From positions 62,001 through 126,000 of the forward strand of contig RZZU01000002.1 of assembly GCA_009929735.1 (NCBI GenBank): a stretch of 64,000 nt of DNA, given 5' to 3'. Source of the stretch: Clostridia bacterium. Its GTDB lineage: Bacteria > Bacillota > Clostridia > Lachnospirales > Anaerotignaceae. The translations under genes were made by a program, and so were the position numbers. The notes beneath the pieces were generated by a model. That model had not been told where the DNA came from. It saw only the letters and a program-made list of their open reading frames with translations, and made no database searches. Below are positions 39,937 to 49,552 of the stretch, one piece after another; position 1 is the first letter of the stretch; each line of letters opens with the position of its first letter.

Positions 39937-40716
39937 ATGAAATATTTTGTTGTGGATGCTTTTGCGGAAAATGTTTTTGGGGGAAACCCTGCGGGGATTT
40001 GCGTGCTTGAGGAACCATTATCTTCCGAAACAATGCAAAGCATTGCCTCAGAAAATAATTTGTCGGAAACGGCATTTGTTTACAAAAAAGAGCTTGGAAA
40101 GTATGATTTAAAATGGTTTACACCAAAGGCTGAAATTGACCTTTGCGGCCATGCAACCTTAGGGACTGCTTTTGTCATTGCAAATTTTATTGACACTGAG
40201 GTTGCAGAAATGGCATTTTCCACTTTAAGCGGTACGTTAACGGTCACCAGAAGGGGGGATTTGCTTGAAATGGATTTTCCAAGCCGTATGCCTGAGGAAA
40301 TCGAGGTGACGGAGGAAATGGAAAAAGCGATTGGTGCAAAGCCTTTGGCAGCATATTTATCCAGGGATTTAATTCTGCTATTAGAGGACGAAAAAAGCGT
40401 AAAAGAATTAGACCCTGATTTGGAACAGGTGATGGCGCTTACGGATGGTTTGGGCGTGGTTGTAACGGCAAAGGGAACGGAATACGACTTTGTTTCCCGT
40501 TGCTTTTTTCCGAAATTGGGCGTCAATGAGGATCCTGTCACTGGCTCTGCCCATAGCAGTCTAATTCCTTTCTGGGCGCAAAAGCTTGGGAAGGAAGATA
40601 TGGCTGCAAAGCAGGTTTCCAAAAGAGGAGGCATCTTGCAGTGCAAGAATGCTGGTGAGCGTGTGCGGATCAGCGGCGTGGCAGTTCTATACTTAAAAGG
40701 CGAGATATTTGTATAA
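39937..40716 (+). CDS. PhzF family isomerase/epimerase
   Basis: 259-residue diaminopimelate-epimerase-fold protein. Family motifs: FGGNPAGICVL (residues about 14-24), the catalytic glutamate in NNLSETAFV (about 40-48), IDLCGHATLGTAF and DPVTGSAHSSL. The start ATG follows AAGGAGCG. PhzF proteins isomerise small dihydroaromatic or amino-acid-derived acids; no phenazine genes are present, so the substrate is unknown. Control by the divergent MocR regulator suggests an amine or amino-acid related reaction (inference). Confidence 0.9.
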   Translation: MKYFVVDAFAENVFGGNPAGICVLEEPLSSETMQSIASENNLSETAFVYKKELGKYDLKWFTPKAEIDLCGHATLGTAFVIANFIDTEVAEMAFSTLSGTLTVTRRGDLLEMDFPSRMPEEIEVTEEMEKAIGAKPLAAYLSRDLILLLEDEKSVKELDPDLEQVMALTDGLGVVVTAKGTEYDFVSRCFFPKLGVNEDPVTGSAHSSLIPFWAQKLGKEDMAAKQVSKRGGILQCKNAGERVRISGVAVLYLKGEIFV

Positions 40717-40741
40717 AAGCCGTGAAAGCAAGATTCCAAAA

Positions 40742-40957
40742 GCGGCAGGCGTATTGCTTGTCTGCCCTATCTTGGGCAGTGATGAGTTCAATACCTTGCT
40801 TCGAAAAGCTGTCCTTTGGACAGATGGAACTTCTTTGCCATTGCACCCTTGACCCATCTAAACCGCATAAATATGCGGTTTTAATAAAAGTTTTTGGTCT
40901 TGCTTTTTTCAAAAAGCAAGTGGGTTTGGGCAACGCCCAAGGTTTGTCTTCAGTCTG
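40742..40957. repeat. Family B intergenic repeat, copy 2 (reverse orientation, rearranged)
   Basis: About 216 bp, related on the opposite strand to copies at 24520-24751 and 47805-48091. Shared modules read in reverse: TTGGGCAACGCCCAAGG, a TTGCTTTTTTCAAAAAGCAA hairpin, an ACCGCATAAATATGCGGT hairpin, TTTGCCATTGCACCCTTGAC and CTGCCCTATCTTGGGCAG. The last module sits at a different place than in the other copies, so the element is mosaic. It ends at CAGTCTG (40951-40957), 27 bp before the trp promoter. Confidence 0.75.
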
Positions 40958-40984
40958 GTGATTAAATTTTATTTAATCAAATAC

Positions 40985-41013
40985 TTGACAGAGGAAATTT
41001 CAGGTGCTACAGT
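40985..41013 (+). promoter_or_regulatory. trp operon promoter
   Basis: Consensus TTGACA (40985-40990), 17-base spacer, TACAGT (41008-41013). Transcription would begin near 41020, just before the T-box stem I. Confidence 0.75.
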
Positions 41014-41029
41014 AAGCAAAATCGAAACC

Positions 41030-41302
41030 GATGAACAAGAGGAGTAGGTATAACAAAATCACTTTCAGAGAGTCGCTGGCTGGTGTGAAGCGATAGTGTT
41101 GTTGTTCCGAATGGACTTGTGAGGGCGGAAAGAAATCGCTTTGGCGAGAGTAATGTCTGACGGGAACCCTGTCCGTTATCAGTGGGGTGTGTATGTTCGT
41201 ACGCAAAATGAGTGATCTGTATTTTTTGGATACAGGTAATTTGGGTGGTATCGCAGAAGCTATAAGCTTTTGTCCCTTGTTTAAGGGGCAAAGGCTTTTT
41301 TT
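41030..41302 (+). promoter_or_regulatory. T-box leader specific for tRNA-Trp
   Basis: Stem I is closed by ACAAG (41035-41039) with CTTGT (41116-41120). AGAGAGTCGCTGG and GGTGTGAAGCGA form the distal part. The specifier loop GAATGGA contains TGG (41112-41114), the Trp codon. The T-box core AATTTGGGTGGTATCGCAG (41238-41256) would bind the acceptor end of uncharged tRNA. The terminator AGCTTTTGTCCCT (41264 on) with AGGGGCAAAGGCT and a T-run ends near 41302. Uncharged tRNA-Trp should prevent termination and switch on the operon. Confidence 0.93.
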
Positions 41303-41330
41303 ATTGCTAAATTTTGGAGGGAGCACAGCT

Positions 41331-42794
41331 ATGAATATGAAACCAAACGCAGAAACAATCAGCAAGCTGGCAGAAAACTATGACATTATTCCAATTTCAA
41401 AAGAAATTTATGCGGATGTGATCACACCGATTTCTCTTTTAAGGAGAATTTCTCAGCGGTATCAACGCTTTTTTCTTCTCGAAAGCATTGAAGGCGGTGA
41501 AAAATGGGGCAGATATTCCTTTCTGGGGTTTAACCCCATTATGAGGATTACTTGCAAAAACGGCAAAGTTACATTGGAGCAAGACGGAGAACAAAGCCAA
41601 ATAAAAGAGGAACCTTATGCAGCACTGAGAAAGGTGATGCAGCAGTATCAAGCGCCAAAGCTTGAGAATATGCCGCCCTTTGCAGGCGGCTTGGTTGGAT
41701 ATTTTGCGTACTCCATGATCGTCTATTCTGAGCCTACGCTGAAGCTTTCAGAAAGCGAGATGGATGATTATGATCTCATGCTTTTTGACAAGGTGATTGC
41801 ATACGACCATCTTAAGCAAAAAATTCAGATTATTGTCAATATGAAAACCGATAATGTTCTTGAAAATTACGGGAAAGCGGTAGCGGATATTGAAAATATT
41901 TCGGCGTTTATTACCGAACAGCTGCCAACCGAAAAGGTGACTGCTACAAGCGTGCCCCACTTTACAAGCAATTTTACGCAAGAGGAATTCTGCAAGGCTG
42001 TGGATCAGGTCAGAGAATATATCTACGATGGCGATATTTTTCAAGCGGTTATTTCAAGGCGTTTTGAAACCGAATATCACGACAGCCTGTTGAATGCATA
42101 CAGGGTGCTCAGAACAACGAATCCGTCGCCGTACATGGTGTTTATGCAGTGCGATGGTAACCAAATTATTTCCACTTCCCCTGAAACCCTTGTGAAGCTG
42201 CGGGACGGGAAGCTTTCAACTTTCCCCATTGCAGGCTCAAGATCAAGAGGGTTGACTGAGGTGGAGGACAGAGCGCTTGAGAGAGAACTGATGGCAGACG
42301 AAAAGGAGCTTTCTGAGCACAATATGCTGGTGGATTTGGCAAGAAACGATATTGGAAAAATTGCAAAGCCACTATCAGTTTATGTTTCGGAATATATGAA
42401 GGTGGTAAGGTATTCAAAAATAATGCACATCTGCTCTGAAGTGAATGGAGAACTGAAAAACGAGCTGGATGCTTATGACGCAATCAGTGCATTGCTGCCT
42501 GCGGGAACCCTTTCCGGTGCGCCGAAGGTCAGAGCCTGTGAAATCATTGAGAAGATGGAAAAGTGCCCAAGAGAAATTTATGGCGGAGCACTGGGATATA
42601 TCGATTTTACCGGTAATCTGGACACCTGTATTGCAATCAGAATGGCGGTAAAAAGGAACGATAAGGTTTATATTCAGGCAGGAGCTGGAATTGTAGCCGA
42701 CAGTGTGGGGGAAAGCGAATTTATTGAGAGCGAAAACAAGGCAAAGGCTGTGATTAACGCCATTGTGAATGCAAAGGAGGCGAATGATTTATGA
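41331..42794 (+). CDS. trpE: Anthranilate synthase component I
   Basis: Converts chorismate to anthranilate with ammonia from TrpG. ATG 41331 follows TTTTGGAGGGAG; an in-frame opening from 41187 would run through the T-box. 487 residues. The feedback site LLESIEGGEKWGRYSF near residue 45 is intact, so Trp inhibition is expected. Chorismate-domain motifs: IAGSRSRG, ARNDIGKI, PAGTLSGAPKVRA and AGAGIVADS. Overlaps trpG by 4 bases. Confidence 0.96.
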   Translation: MNMKPNAETISKLAENYDIIPISKEIYADVITPISLLRRISQRYQRFFLLESIEGGEKWGRYSFLGFNPIMRITCKNGKVTLEQDGEQSQIKEEPYAALRKVMQQYQAPKLENMPPFAGGLVGYFAYSMIVYSEPTLKLSESEMDDYDLMLFDKVIAYDHLKQKIQIIVNMKTDNVLENYGKAVADIENISAFITEQLPTEKVTATSVPHFTSNFTQEEFCKAVDQVREYIYDGDIFQAVISRRFETEYHDSLLNAYRVLRTTNPSPYMVFMQCDGNQIISTSPETLVKLRDGKLSTFPIAGSRSRGLTEVEDRALERELMADEKELSEHNMLVDLARNDIGKIAKPLSVYVSEYMKVVRYSKIMHICSEVNGELKNELDAYDAISALLPAGTLSGAPKVRACEIIEKMEKCPREIYGGALGYIDFTGNLDTCIAIRMAVKRNDKVYIQAGAGIVADSVGESEFIESENKAKAVINAIVNAKEANDL

Positions 42795-43354
42795 TCGTCG
42801 TAATAGACAATTTTGACAGCTTTACATACAATCTGGTGCAGCTTGCATATCAGTTTGACGAGGATATCAGAGTTTTTAGAAACGACAGCATTACACCGCA
42901 GGAGGTTGATGCGCTTCATCCTGACAGCATCATCATTTCCCCAGGGCCTTGCTATCCCCACGAGGCAGGCGTTAGTGAAGAAATCATCAAGGAGCTTGGG
43001 GATCAATATAAAATTTTGGGTGTGTGTTTGGGACATCAGGCAATCTGCGAGGTTTACGGCGCAAAAATAGTCCATGCAAAAAAACTGATGCACGGCAAAC
43101 AAAGCATGATTGACATTGAAAATGCATCTGAAATTTTTAAAAATTTGCCGCAAAAAATAAAGGGAGCAAGGTATCATTCCCTTGTTGCAGACAGGAGCAC
43201 AATCCCTGATACAGTTGAAGTGATTGGAGAGGCTGACGGAGAGGTGATGGCGGTAAGGGTGAAGGGAAAGCAAATTTATGGCTTGCAGTTCCACCCCGAA
43301 TCGATTCTTTCTGAGCACGGCAGTACAATGATGAAGAATTTTTTGGAATTATAA
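42791..43354 (+). CDS. trpG: Anthranilate synthase component II (glutamine amidotransferase)
   Basis: Class I glutamine amidotransferase that supplies ammonia to TrpE. 187 residues, unfused to TrpD. Starts MIVVIDNFDSFTYNLVQ; nucleophile cysteine in ILGVCLGHQAI (residue about 79) and the His-Glu pair in LQFHPESI. In many Firmicutes this subunit is shared with folate synthesis (PabA); here it sits within trp, overlapping trpE by ATGA. Confidence 0.96.
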   Translation: MIVVIDNFDSFTYNLVQLAYQFDEDIRVFRNDSITPQEVDALHPDSIIISPGPCYPHEAGVSEEIIKELGDQYKILGVCLGHQAICEVYGAKIVHAKKLMHGKQSMIDIENASEIFKNLPQKIKGARYHSLVADRSTIPDTVEVIGEADGEVMAVRVKGKQIYGLQFHPESILSEHGSTMMKNFLEL

Positions 43355-43370
43355 GCAGGAGGTCATTGCT

Positions 43371-44381
43371 ATGATAAAAGAAGCGATTAAACTGGCAATT
43401 GAAAAGAAAAATATATCACCTGAAATGGCGGAAGAAGTCATGAACGAGATTATGACGGGAAACGCTTCCGAGATTGAAATGGCGGCATATTTGATTTCCC
43501 TTAGAATGAAGGGTGAAACCATCGACGAAATTACCGCAAGTGCAAAAGGGATGCGAAAAGCCTGCACAAGACTGCTCCACGAAAAGGACGTACTTGAAAT
43601 TGTGGGAACAGGCGGTGATGAGGCATTTACGTTTAACATCTCGACCATATCGGCTTTTGTAATTTCTGCGGCTGGCGTGCCTGTTGCAAAGCACGGCAAC
43701 AGAAGTGTTTCCAGTAAATGCGGGGCGGCGGATATTTTGGAGGGCTTGGGCGTAAACATTGCAGCAGAAACCGAAGTGATGACAAAATGCCTTGAGGACA
43801 ACAGCATTTGCTTTATGTTTGCACAAAAATATCACCCATCCATGCGCTTTGTTGCCCCTGTCAGAAAAAACTTAGGGGTGAGAACAATTTTTAACATCCT
43901 TGGCCCTCTTGCAAACCCGGCTGGTGCAAATATGGAGCTGATGGGGGTTTATGATCAGGAGCTTGTTCGCCCCCTTGCGCAGGTAATGCTGAACCTTGGT
44001 GTGAAATCGGGGATGGTTGTGTGCGGAGATGATGGGTTGGATGAAATTACTATGACAACCACAACAACTGCCTGCGAAATCCGCAACGGAAAGTTGAAAA
44101 ACCGTGTGATTGACCCTGAGGATTATGGCTTTTCCTACTGTGAGCCGTCGGAGCTTGTTGGCGGCAGTCTGGAAGAAAACAAGAAAATTGCACTGGACAT
44201 TCTTTCGGGAAAGGAACGTGGCGCAAAGCGTGATGTGGTGCTGTTGAATTCAGCTGTTTCCCTCTATATTGCACAAAGATGCGACAGCATACAGGCAGGC
44301 ATAGAGATTGCGAGGGAAATCTTGGACAGCGGCAAGGCAATGGCAAAGCTTACGGCTTTTGTAAAGGCAACCAACGCCTGA
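43371..44381 (+). CDS. trpD: Anthranilate phosphoribosyltransferase
   Basis: Transfers phosphoribose from PRPP to anthranilate. 336 residues, ATG behind AGGAGG. Motifs: glycine-rich PRPP loop EIVGTGGDEAFTFNIST (residues about 75-91), KHGNRSVSSKCGAADILE, and NILGPLANPA. Between trpG and trpC with 16-17 base gaps. Confidence 0.96.
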   Translation: MIKEAIKLAIEKKNISPEMAEEVMNEIMTGNASEIEMAAYLISLRMKGETIDEITASAKGMRKACTRLLHEKDVLEIVGTGGDEAFTFNISTISAFVISAAGVPVAKHGNRSVSSKCGAADILEGLGVNIAAETEVMTKCLEDNSICFMFAQKYHPSMRFVAPVRKNLGVRTIFNILGPLANPAGANMELMGVYDQELVRPLAQVMLNLGVKSGMVVCGDDGLDEITMTTTTTACEIRNGKLKNRVIDPEDYGFSYCEPSELVGGSLEENKKIALDILSGKERGAKRDVVLLNSAVSLYIAQRCDSIQAGIEIAREILDSGKAMAKLTAFVKATNA

Positions 44382-44398
44382 AGGGAAGGTGAAAAAGA

Positions 44399-45181
44399 AT
44401 GATTCTGGATGAGCTTGCTTTTCGCACGAAACAACGTGTGCAAGAGCAGAAAAAAATAGTTTCTTTGGATGAGATGAAAGTGATAGCCGAAGGGGTGAAG
44501 CTTGGAACGCCTTTTGCCTTTGAAAAAGCACTGCGAAAAGATAGTCTTGCTTTTATTTGCGAGGTGAAGAAAGCAAGTCCCTCAAAAAGTGTCATTGCCG
44601 AAGATTTTCCGTATTTAGAAATTGCCACGGATTATGAACGTGCCGGAGCGGATTGCATATCGGTTCTTACGGAGCCGACAAAATTTCTTGGCAGGGACGA
44701 TTATTTATGGGAAATCAGCAAGCAGGTAAAAATACCCCTGTTACGCAAGGATTTTACGGTCGATGAATATATGATTTATCAGGCAAAAGCCTTGGGGGCA
44801 TCGGCGGTACTGCTGATTTGCGCTTTACTGGATACCCAGACACTGAAAAAATACATTGAACTTTGTGACTGTCTAGGGCTTAGTGCCCTTGTGGAGGCGC
44901 ATGACAAGGATGAAATCATTTCCGCAGGAAACGCAGGGGCGAGGGTAATTGGCGTCAACAATCGTAATTTGAAGGACTTTACTGTGGATATTCAAAACTG
45001 TATCAGGCTAAAAAAATATATTCCTAGGGATGTGATTTCTATTGCGGAAAGTGGTATCAAAACCGCCGAAGATATTGCACAAATAAGAAATGCAGGCATA
45101 AATGCCGTTTTGATTGGTGAAACCCTGATGCGGGCAAAAAATAAAAAGAAAGAGCTGGAATCGCTGAAAGGAGCGCTATGA
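44399..45181 (+). CDS. trpC: Indole-3-glycerol phosphate synthase
   Basis: Closes the indole ring of CdRP with loss of CO2. TIM barrel of 260 residues. Catalytic lysine in FICEVKKASPSKSVI (near residue 55), then LLRKDFTVDEYMIYQA, EAHDKDE, GVNNRNLKDF and IAESGIKT. Not fused to TrpF; overlaps trpF by 4 bases. Confidence 0.96.
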   Translation: MILDELAFRTKQRVQEQKKIVSLDEMKVIAEGVKLGTPFAFEKALRKDSLAFICEVKKASPSKSVIAEDFPYLEIATDYERAGADCISVLTEPTKFLGRDDYLWEISKQVKIPLLRKDFTVDEYMIYQAKALGASAVLLICALLDTQTLKKYIELCDCLGLSALVEAHDKDEIISAGNAGARVIGVNNRNLKDFTVDIQNCIRLKKYIPRDVISIAESGIKTAEDIAQIRNAGINAVLIGETLMRAKNKKKELESLKGAL

Positions 45182-45789
45182 AAATTAAAATTTGTGGATT
45201 AAGCCGTGAAGAGGATATTGCAATGGCAAATTTATACAAACCGAATTTCATAGGGTTTGTGTTTTATCCCCCCAGCCCAAGGTATGTAACACCCCAAAAA
45301 GCCACCCAACTGAAAGCCTTATTGGACCCCAAAATAGACGTTGTGGGGGTGTTTGTAAATGAGGAGATTGCATTGATTGAAAGCCTCTGTTCACAAGGCA
45401 TTATAGATATGGTTCAGTTGCATGGTGATGAGGATGAGGATTATATGATACGGCTGAAAGAGGTTGTACAAAAACCCGTTATTAAGGCGGTAAGAGTGAA
45501 GAATGCGGCGGAAATTCTTGCGGCGGAGAAGCTTCCCTGTGAATATCTTTTATTGGATACCTACCGTGAGTACAATTATGGCGGAAGCGGAGAAACTTTT
45601 GACCATAGAATCATTCCGCCAATCAGAAAACCTTATTTTCTTGCGGGAGGGTTAAATGGGAATAATATTGGCAAGGCGGCAAGAGCCTGTAAACCCTTTG
45701 CCTTTGACGTAAGCAGTGGCTGTGAAACAGATGGGTTCAAGGATGAGAGAAAATTTATGGGAGTCGTATCTCTTGCAAAACTATTATAA
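45178..45789 (+). CDS. trpF: Phosphoribosylanthranilate isomerase
   Basis: Amadori rearrangement of PRA to CdRP. 203-residue TIM barrel beginning [14 protein letters not shown], with the catalytic cysteine at residue 6 or 7 and the aspartate in [32 protein letters not shown] and [13 protein letters not shown] bind phosphate. Normal length. Translationally coupled to trpC. Confidence 0.95.
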   Translation: MKIKICGLSREEDIAMANLYKPNFIGFVFYPPSPRYVTPQKATQLKALLDPKIDVVGVFVNEEIALIESLCSQGIIDMVQLHGDEDEDYMIRLKEVVQKPVIKAVRVKNAAEILAAEKLPCEYLLLDTYREYNYGGSGETFDHRIIPPIRKPYFLAGGLNGNNIGKAARACKPFAFDVSSGCETDGFKDERKFMGVVSLAKLL

Positions 45790-45808
45790 AAGCGAAAGGA
45801 TTGATTTT

Positions 45809-46999
45809 ATGAAAGAAAAAAAAGGAAGGTTTGGAGCGTTCGGTGGACAGTTTATACCTGAAACCTTGATGAATGCCGTGATTGAGCTTGAAGAAGCCTA
45901 TAACAAATACAAAGATGATCCCACTTTTGTTGCGGAATTAAATGGTTTATTGAACAACTTTGCTGGTCGTCCGTCGAATCTTTATTATGCAAAGCATATG
46001 ACCCAAAACCTTGGCGGTGCAAAGGTTTATTTGAAACGAGAGGATTTGAACCATACGGGTTCACATAAAATAAACAACGTTTTGGGGCAGGTGCTGCTTG
46101 CAAAGAAAATGGGCAAAACAAGAATCATTGCAGAGACAGGCGCAGGCCAGCACGGTGTTGCCACGGCAACCGCAGCGGCACTGATGGGCTTGGAATGTGA
46201 AATTTATATGGGAAAACACGATACCGACCGTCAAGCACTTAATGTTTACCGCATGGAGCTTTTGGGGGCAAAGGTTCACTCTGTTACCAGCGGAACCATG
46301 ACGCTGAAAGATGCCGTAAACGAAACCTTTCGTGAATGGACAAAAAGAATTGATGATACCCATTATGTTCTTGGTTCGGTCATGGGGCCTCATCCCTTTC
46401 CTTTGATTGTACGGGATTTTCAGGCTGTGATCAGCAAGGAAATGAAGGAGCAAATCATTGGAAAGGAAGGCAGACTGCCAGATGCAGTGCTTGCGTGTGT
46501 TGGCGGCGGAAGCAATGCAATGGGTGCTTTTTACAATTTTATTGAAGACAAAGAGGTGCGCTTAATTGGCTGTGAGGCGGCAGGCCTTGGTGTTGACACA
46601 AAGGATACTGCCGCAACCATGGCGACGGGCAGTGTTGGTATTTTTCATGGCATGAAGTCCTACTTCTGTCAGGATGAGTATGGACAGATTGCGCCTGTAT
46701 ATTCTATTTCCGCAGGGCTTGATTATCCAGGGATAGGGCCTGAGCACGCTTTTTTACGGGATTCAGGCAGAGCGGAATATGTTCCTGTAACCGATGATGA
46801 GGCGGTTGAAGCATTTGAATATTTATCCAGGATTGAAGGGATTATTCCCGCAATTGAAAGTGCTCACGCAATTTCCTATGCAATGAAGCTTGCACCGACA
46901 ATGAAGAAAGACCAAATTATTATTATTAATGTTTCGGGGCGTGGGGACAAAGATGTTGCGGCAATTGCAAGATATAAGGGGGTTGAAATTTATGAATAA
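45809..46999 (+). CDS. trpB: Tryptophan synthase beta chain
   Basis: PLP enzyme joining indole and serine. ATG 45809 ([20 protein letters not shown]) behind AAAGGA; 396 residues. The PLP lysine is in [15 protein letters not shown], the COMM-adjacent motif [13 protein letters not shown] is present, and the phosphate loop is [12 protein letters not shown]. Canonical TrpB1 type that partners TrpA. Overlaps trpA by 8 bases. Confidence 0.97.
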   Translation: MKEKKGRFGAFGGQFIPETLMNAVIELEEAYNKYKDDPTFVAELNGLLNNFAGRPSNLYYAKHMTQNLGGAKVYLKREDLNHTGSHKINNVLGQVLLAKKMGKTRIIAETGAGQHGVATATAAALMGLECEIYMGKHDTDRQALNVYRMELLGAKVHSVTSGTMTLKDAVNETFREWTKRIDDTHYVLGSVMGPHPFPLIVRDFQAVISKEMKEQIIGKEGRLPDAVLACVGGGSNAMGAFYNFIEDKEVRLIGCEAAGLGVDTKDTAATMATGSVGIFHGMKSYFCQDEYGQIAPVYSISAGLDYPGIGPEHAFLRDSGRAEYVPVTDDEAVEAFEYLSRIEGIIPAIESAHAISYAMKLAPTMKKDQIIIINVSGRGDKDVAAIARYKGVEIYE

Positions 47000-47786
47000 T
47001 ATGACGGCGCAAGATTACATAGAGAAAGCCTTTTCCAAGGGGAAAGCCTTCATTCCGTTTATTACCTGTGGTGATCCTGACCTTGAAACCTCGGAAAAAC
47101 TGGTTTATGCCATGGAACAGGCAGGGGCGGATTTGATTGAGCTGGGTATCCCATTTTCCGATCCCGTTGCCGAAGGGCTGGTCATTCAGGAAGCAAGCGA
47201 GCGTGCATTAAAGGGTGGCGTTACAACGGATAAGATTTTTGAAATGGTTAGAAAAATCAGAGGAAATTCATCTGTTCCCCTTGCGTTTATGACATATGCA
47301 AACCTTGTTTTTACTTATGGGCTGGACAAATTTCTCTCACTTTGCAGGGAATACGGGATTTGCTGTGTCATTCTTCCCGATATTCCTTTTGAGGAAAAAG
47401 GGGAAATGTTAGATAAGTTTCAGGAGTACGGGGTAAAAATGATTTCCTTGATTGCGCCCACATCAAAGGATAGAATCGGTAAAATAGCTGCGGAAGCAGA
47501 AGGCTTTGTTTACTGTGTTTCTTCCTTGGGGGTTACAGGCACAAGAACTGAAATTACAACGGATGTTGCGGCAATGGTTGAAAGTGTGAAGGAAGCCAAA
47601 AACCTTCCGTGTGCGGTTGGGTTTGGCATTTCAAGCCCTGAAACTGCCGCTCAAATGAGCAAAGCTGCAGACGGTGTCATTGTGGGCAGTGCAATCGTGA
47701 AAATCATTGGGGTTCATGGCAGGGATTGCGTAGAACCGGTTTGTGACTTTGTAAGGGCGATAAAAACCGCAATGGCGGAGGCGTAA
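46992..47786 (+). CDS. trpA: Tryptophan synthase alpha chain
   Basis: Cleaves indole-3-glycerol phosphate to indole, which tunnels to TrpB. ATG 46992 gives 264 residues. The catalytic glutamate is at residue 50 ([11 protein letters not shown]). The position of the second catalytic acid, an aspartate in enterobacterial TrpA (D60), is glutamate here (codon 61, 47172-47174, in [10 protein letters not shown]). Phosphate-site motifs ([21 protein letters not shown]) are normal. Last trp gene; a family B repeat follows. Confidence 0.95.
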   Translation: MNNMTAQDYIEKAFSKGKAFIPFITCGDPDLETSEKLVYAMEQAGADLIELGIPFSDPVAEGLVIQEASERALKGGVTTDKIFEMVRKIRGNSSVPLAFMTYANLVFTYGLDKFLSLCREYGICCVILPDIPFEEKGEMLDKFQEYGVKMISLIAPTSKDRIGKIAAEAEGFVYCVSSLGVTGTRTEITTDVAAMVESVKEAKNLPCAVGFGISSPETAAQMSKAADGVIVGSAIVKIIGVHGRDCVEPVCDFVRAIKTAMAEA

Positions 47787-47804
47787 GCTGAAAAATAAGA
47801 ATAT

Positions 47805-48091
47805 GGCGTCAGTGTGTAGATAAACCGTGGGCGTTGCCTTTTCACTGCCCAAGATAGGGCAGACGGCGGCGCAGGCTTTTGCAAAGCAAAAATGATGACC
47901 CCCACTTGCTTTTTGAAAAAGCAAGACCCCAAAATTTTAAAGAACCCGCATTCTATGTGGGTTCAGGTGGGTCAAGGGTGCAATGGCAAAGAAGTGCCAT
48001 CTGTCAGAAGGACAGCTTGCTGATCTGAAACCCTTGTGGGTGTTTGAGGACAATGCCCACAAGATTTTGCCTTTGTCTTCAGTCTGACGCC
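47805..48091. repeat. Family B intergenic repeat, copy 3 (longest)
   Basis: About 287 bp, with perfect 7-bp inverted ends GGCGTCA (47805-47811) and TGACGCC (48085-48091) inside longer imperfect ones. Internal stem-loops: CTGCCCAAGATAGGGCAG, CTTGCTTTTTGAAAAAGCAAG-type (split at about 47904-47925), GAACCCGCATTCTATGTGGGTTC-type (about 47942-47964) and CTGTC...GACAG. Core GGGTCAAGGGTGCAATGGC is shared with copy 2, and CCCTTGTGGGTGTTTGAGG with copy 1. No coding sequence. Confidence 0.78.
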
Positions 48092-48127
48092 GCTGTTGCT
48101 TAATGAGTATACGGCGTATTTTTTTAT
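48087..48127 (+). terminator. Terminator-like hairpin at the end of the trp region
   Basis: ACGCCG (48087-48092) and CGGCGT (48112-48117) pair around a 19-base loop and are followed by ATTTTTTTAT. The left arm is the right end of the family B repeat, so the repeat may contribute the trp terminator. From 48128 to 48262 nothing was recognised. Confidence 0.5.
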
Positions 48128-48262
48128 GTAGGCTAAAACTCCTATTCTTTTTCAAGAAAAAGGAAAGATAAAATCCTGATTTCTGACTTTAGGTGATAGT
48201 AACATTCTCTGTGACAAGGAAACATAAAATCGTTCCCATCATGTTTTTGAGCAAGAAATCTT

Positions 48263-48727
48263 TCATACGTCCCTGCTTTTTAGAACAAAAGCAAGGAAAG
48301 CCTCCAAACCCTCGATAATATCCGAATGGGTAATATCAAAGTTTCCTGTATACCAAGGATCCGCAATATCTCTGGGGTGAGAGGAAAAATCCAAAAGGCG
48401 GTATACCTTCTTTTGGGGGTCGTCGCCCAAAATGCGCATCAGATTTTTTGTATTATAGGCTTCCATTACCAAAAAATAATCAAAATTCTGATAATCCTGC
48501 TTGGTTACTTGCCGAGAGGTTTTCCCGCTGCAATCAATTCCCAAAGAGGATAGCTTTTTTTTTGCGGGGGGATAAACGGCGTTGCCGATTTCTTCACGGC
48601 TGGTGGCGGCGGAGGAAATAAAAAAATTATGAGCCAGCCCCTTTTTCATGAGCATATCCCGAAATAAAAATTCCGCCATCGGCGAGCGGCAAATATTGCC
48701 GTGGCAGACAAATAAAACATGAATCAT
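48263..48727 (-). CDS. Low-molecular-weight protein tyrosine phosphatase
   Basis: 154 residues. P-loop CHGNICRS with nucleophile Cys8 and Arg14 (CX5R), and the general-acid loop DPWYTGNFD (near residue 120). In Firmicutes such enzymes act on phosphotyrosine or phosphoarginine proteins; the isoleucine at position 12 within the loop does not settle which. Start ATG behind AAAGGAGC. Third gene of a leftward set, 12 bases after the nitrilase-like gene. Confidence 0.92.
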   Translation of the reverse strand: MIHVLFVCHGNICRSPMAEFLFRDMLMKKGLAHNFFISSAATSREEIGNAVYPPAKKKLSSLGIDCSGKTSRQVTKQDYQNFDYFLVMEAYNTKNLMRILGDDPQKKVYRLLDFSSHPRDIADPWYTGNFDITHSDIIEGLEAFLAFVLKSRDV

Positions 48728-48739
48728 AAAAAGCTCCTT

Positions 48740-49537
48740 TCAAGGTTTTGAACTTTGCAAAAGCTTGGCATAAAGGTCAGGCTTTCGGTCTGATTTTAAT
48801 GGGAAGCTAGTGCGATAAGCAAGCGCATCTTCTGGAGAAATATCTGCAACAGTTAGACCGTGCCCCTCCTTTGCGTGGGCAAGAACCTCTCCCACAGGGG
48901 AGATTACCATGCTGTCACCGGAATATTTTAGACCGCCGCCATGTCCTGCACGGTTTACACCGATCACAAAGGCTTGGTTTTCAATCGCTCTTGCTTTCAG
49001 AAGAGTCATCCAATGCTCCCTGCGGGTGCTGGGCCAGTTGGCAATCACAATCAATAAGGTGCTTTTTTCAGAGGCGGCTTGAAAAATCTCGGGGAACCGT
49101 AAATCATAGCAAACAAAAGGCGTAGCAATATGCTCCTTTATGACGCAGGAGGCAAGAGAATCTCCTCCGGTATAATGTTTTGCTTCAGTACCAAAAGAAA
49201 AAGGATGAATCTTTGCATAATCCGCCAAAAGCTCTCCTGCTTCGGAAACAATCATACAATGATTTTCCGCTTTTTCGGTATCAACAATGGGCAAGCCAAA
49301 GCAAATTGCCATTTTATGAAGCACGGCGCAGTTTCTAAAAAAGGCAAGGGTTTCGCTGTTTTTGACAGATTCCCCGAATTCCCTTGTTTTCATTGTAAAG
49401 CCTGTTAAGGTCATTTCGGGAAAAACCAATAAATCTACCTGTTCTTTTGCCGCAGCGCATATCATTTCTTCACAGAGTTTTTTTGTATGCTCTTTATTTT
49501 CAAAACCCATATCTAACTGTCCAAGTCCGATTCGCAT
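48740..49537 (-). CDS. Nitrilase-superfamily carbon-nitrogen hydrolase
   Basis: 265 residues. The Glu-Lys-Cys triad is visible: FPEMTLTGF, YAKIHPFSFG and VCYDLRFPEIF. The arrangement resembles omega-amidase/YafV-like branches that deaminate alpha-keto acid amides, but substrate is not determinable from sequence alone. Start ATG behind AAGGAGGC. Middle gene of the leftward set, 15 bases after the ArsC/Spx-like gene. Confidence 0.88.
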   Translation of the reverse strand: MRIGLGQLDMGFENKEHTKKLCEEMICAAAKEQVDLLVFPEMTLTGFTMKTREFGESVKNSETLAFFRNCAVLHKMAICFGLPIVDTEKAENHCMIVSEAGELLADYAKIHPFSFGTEAKHYTGGDSLASCVIKEHIATPFVCYDLRFPEIFQAASEKSTLLIVIANWPSTRREHWMTLLKARAIENQAFVIGVNRAGHGGGLKYSGDSMVISPVGEVLAHAKEGHGLTVADISPEDALAYRTSFPLKSDRKPDLYAKLLQSSKP

Positions 49538-49552
49538 AAGATAGCCTCCTTT

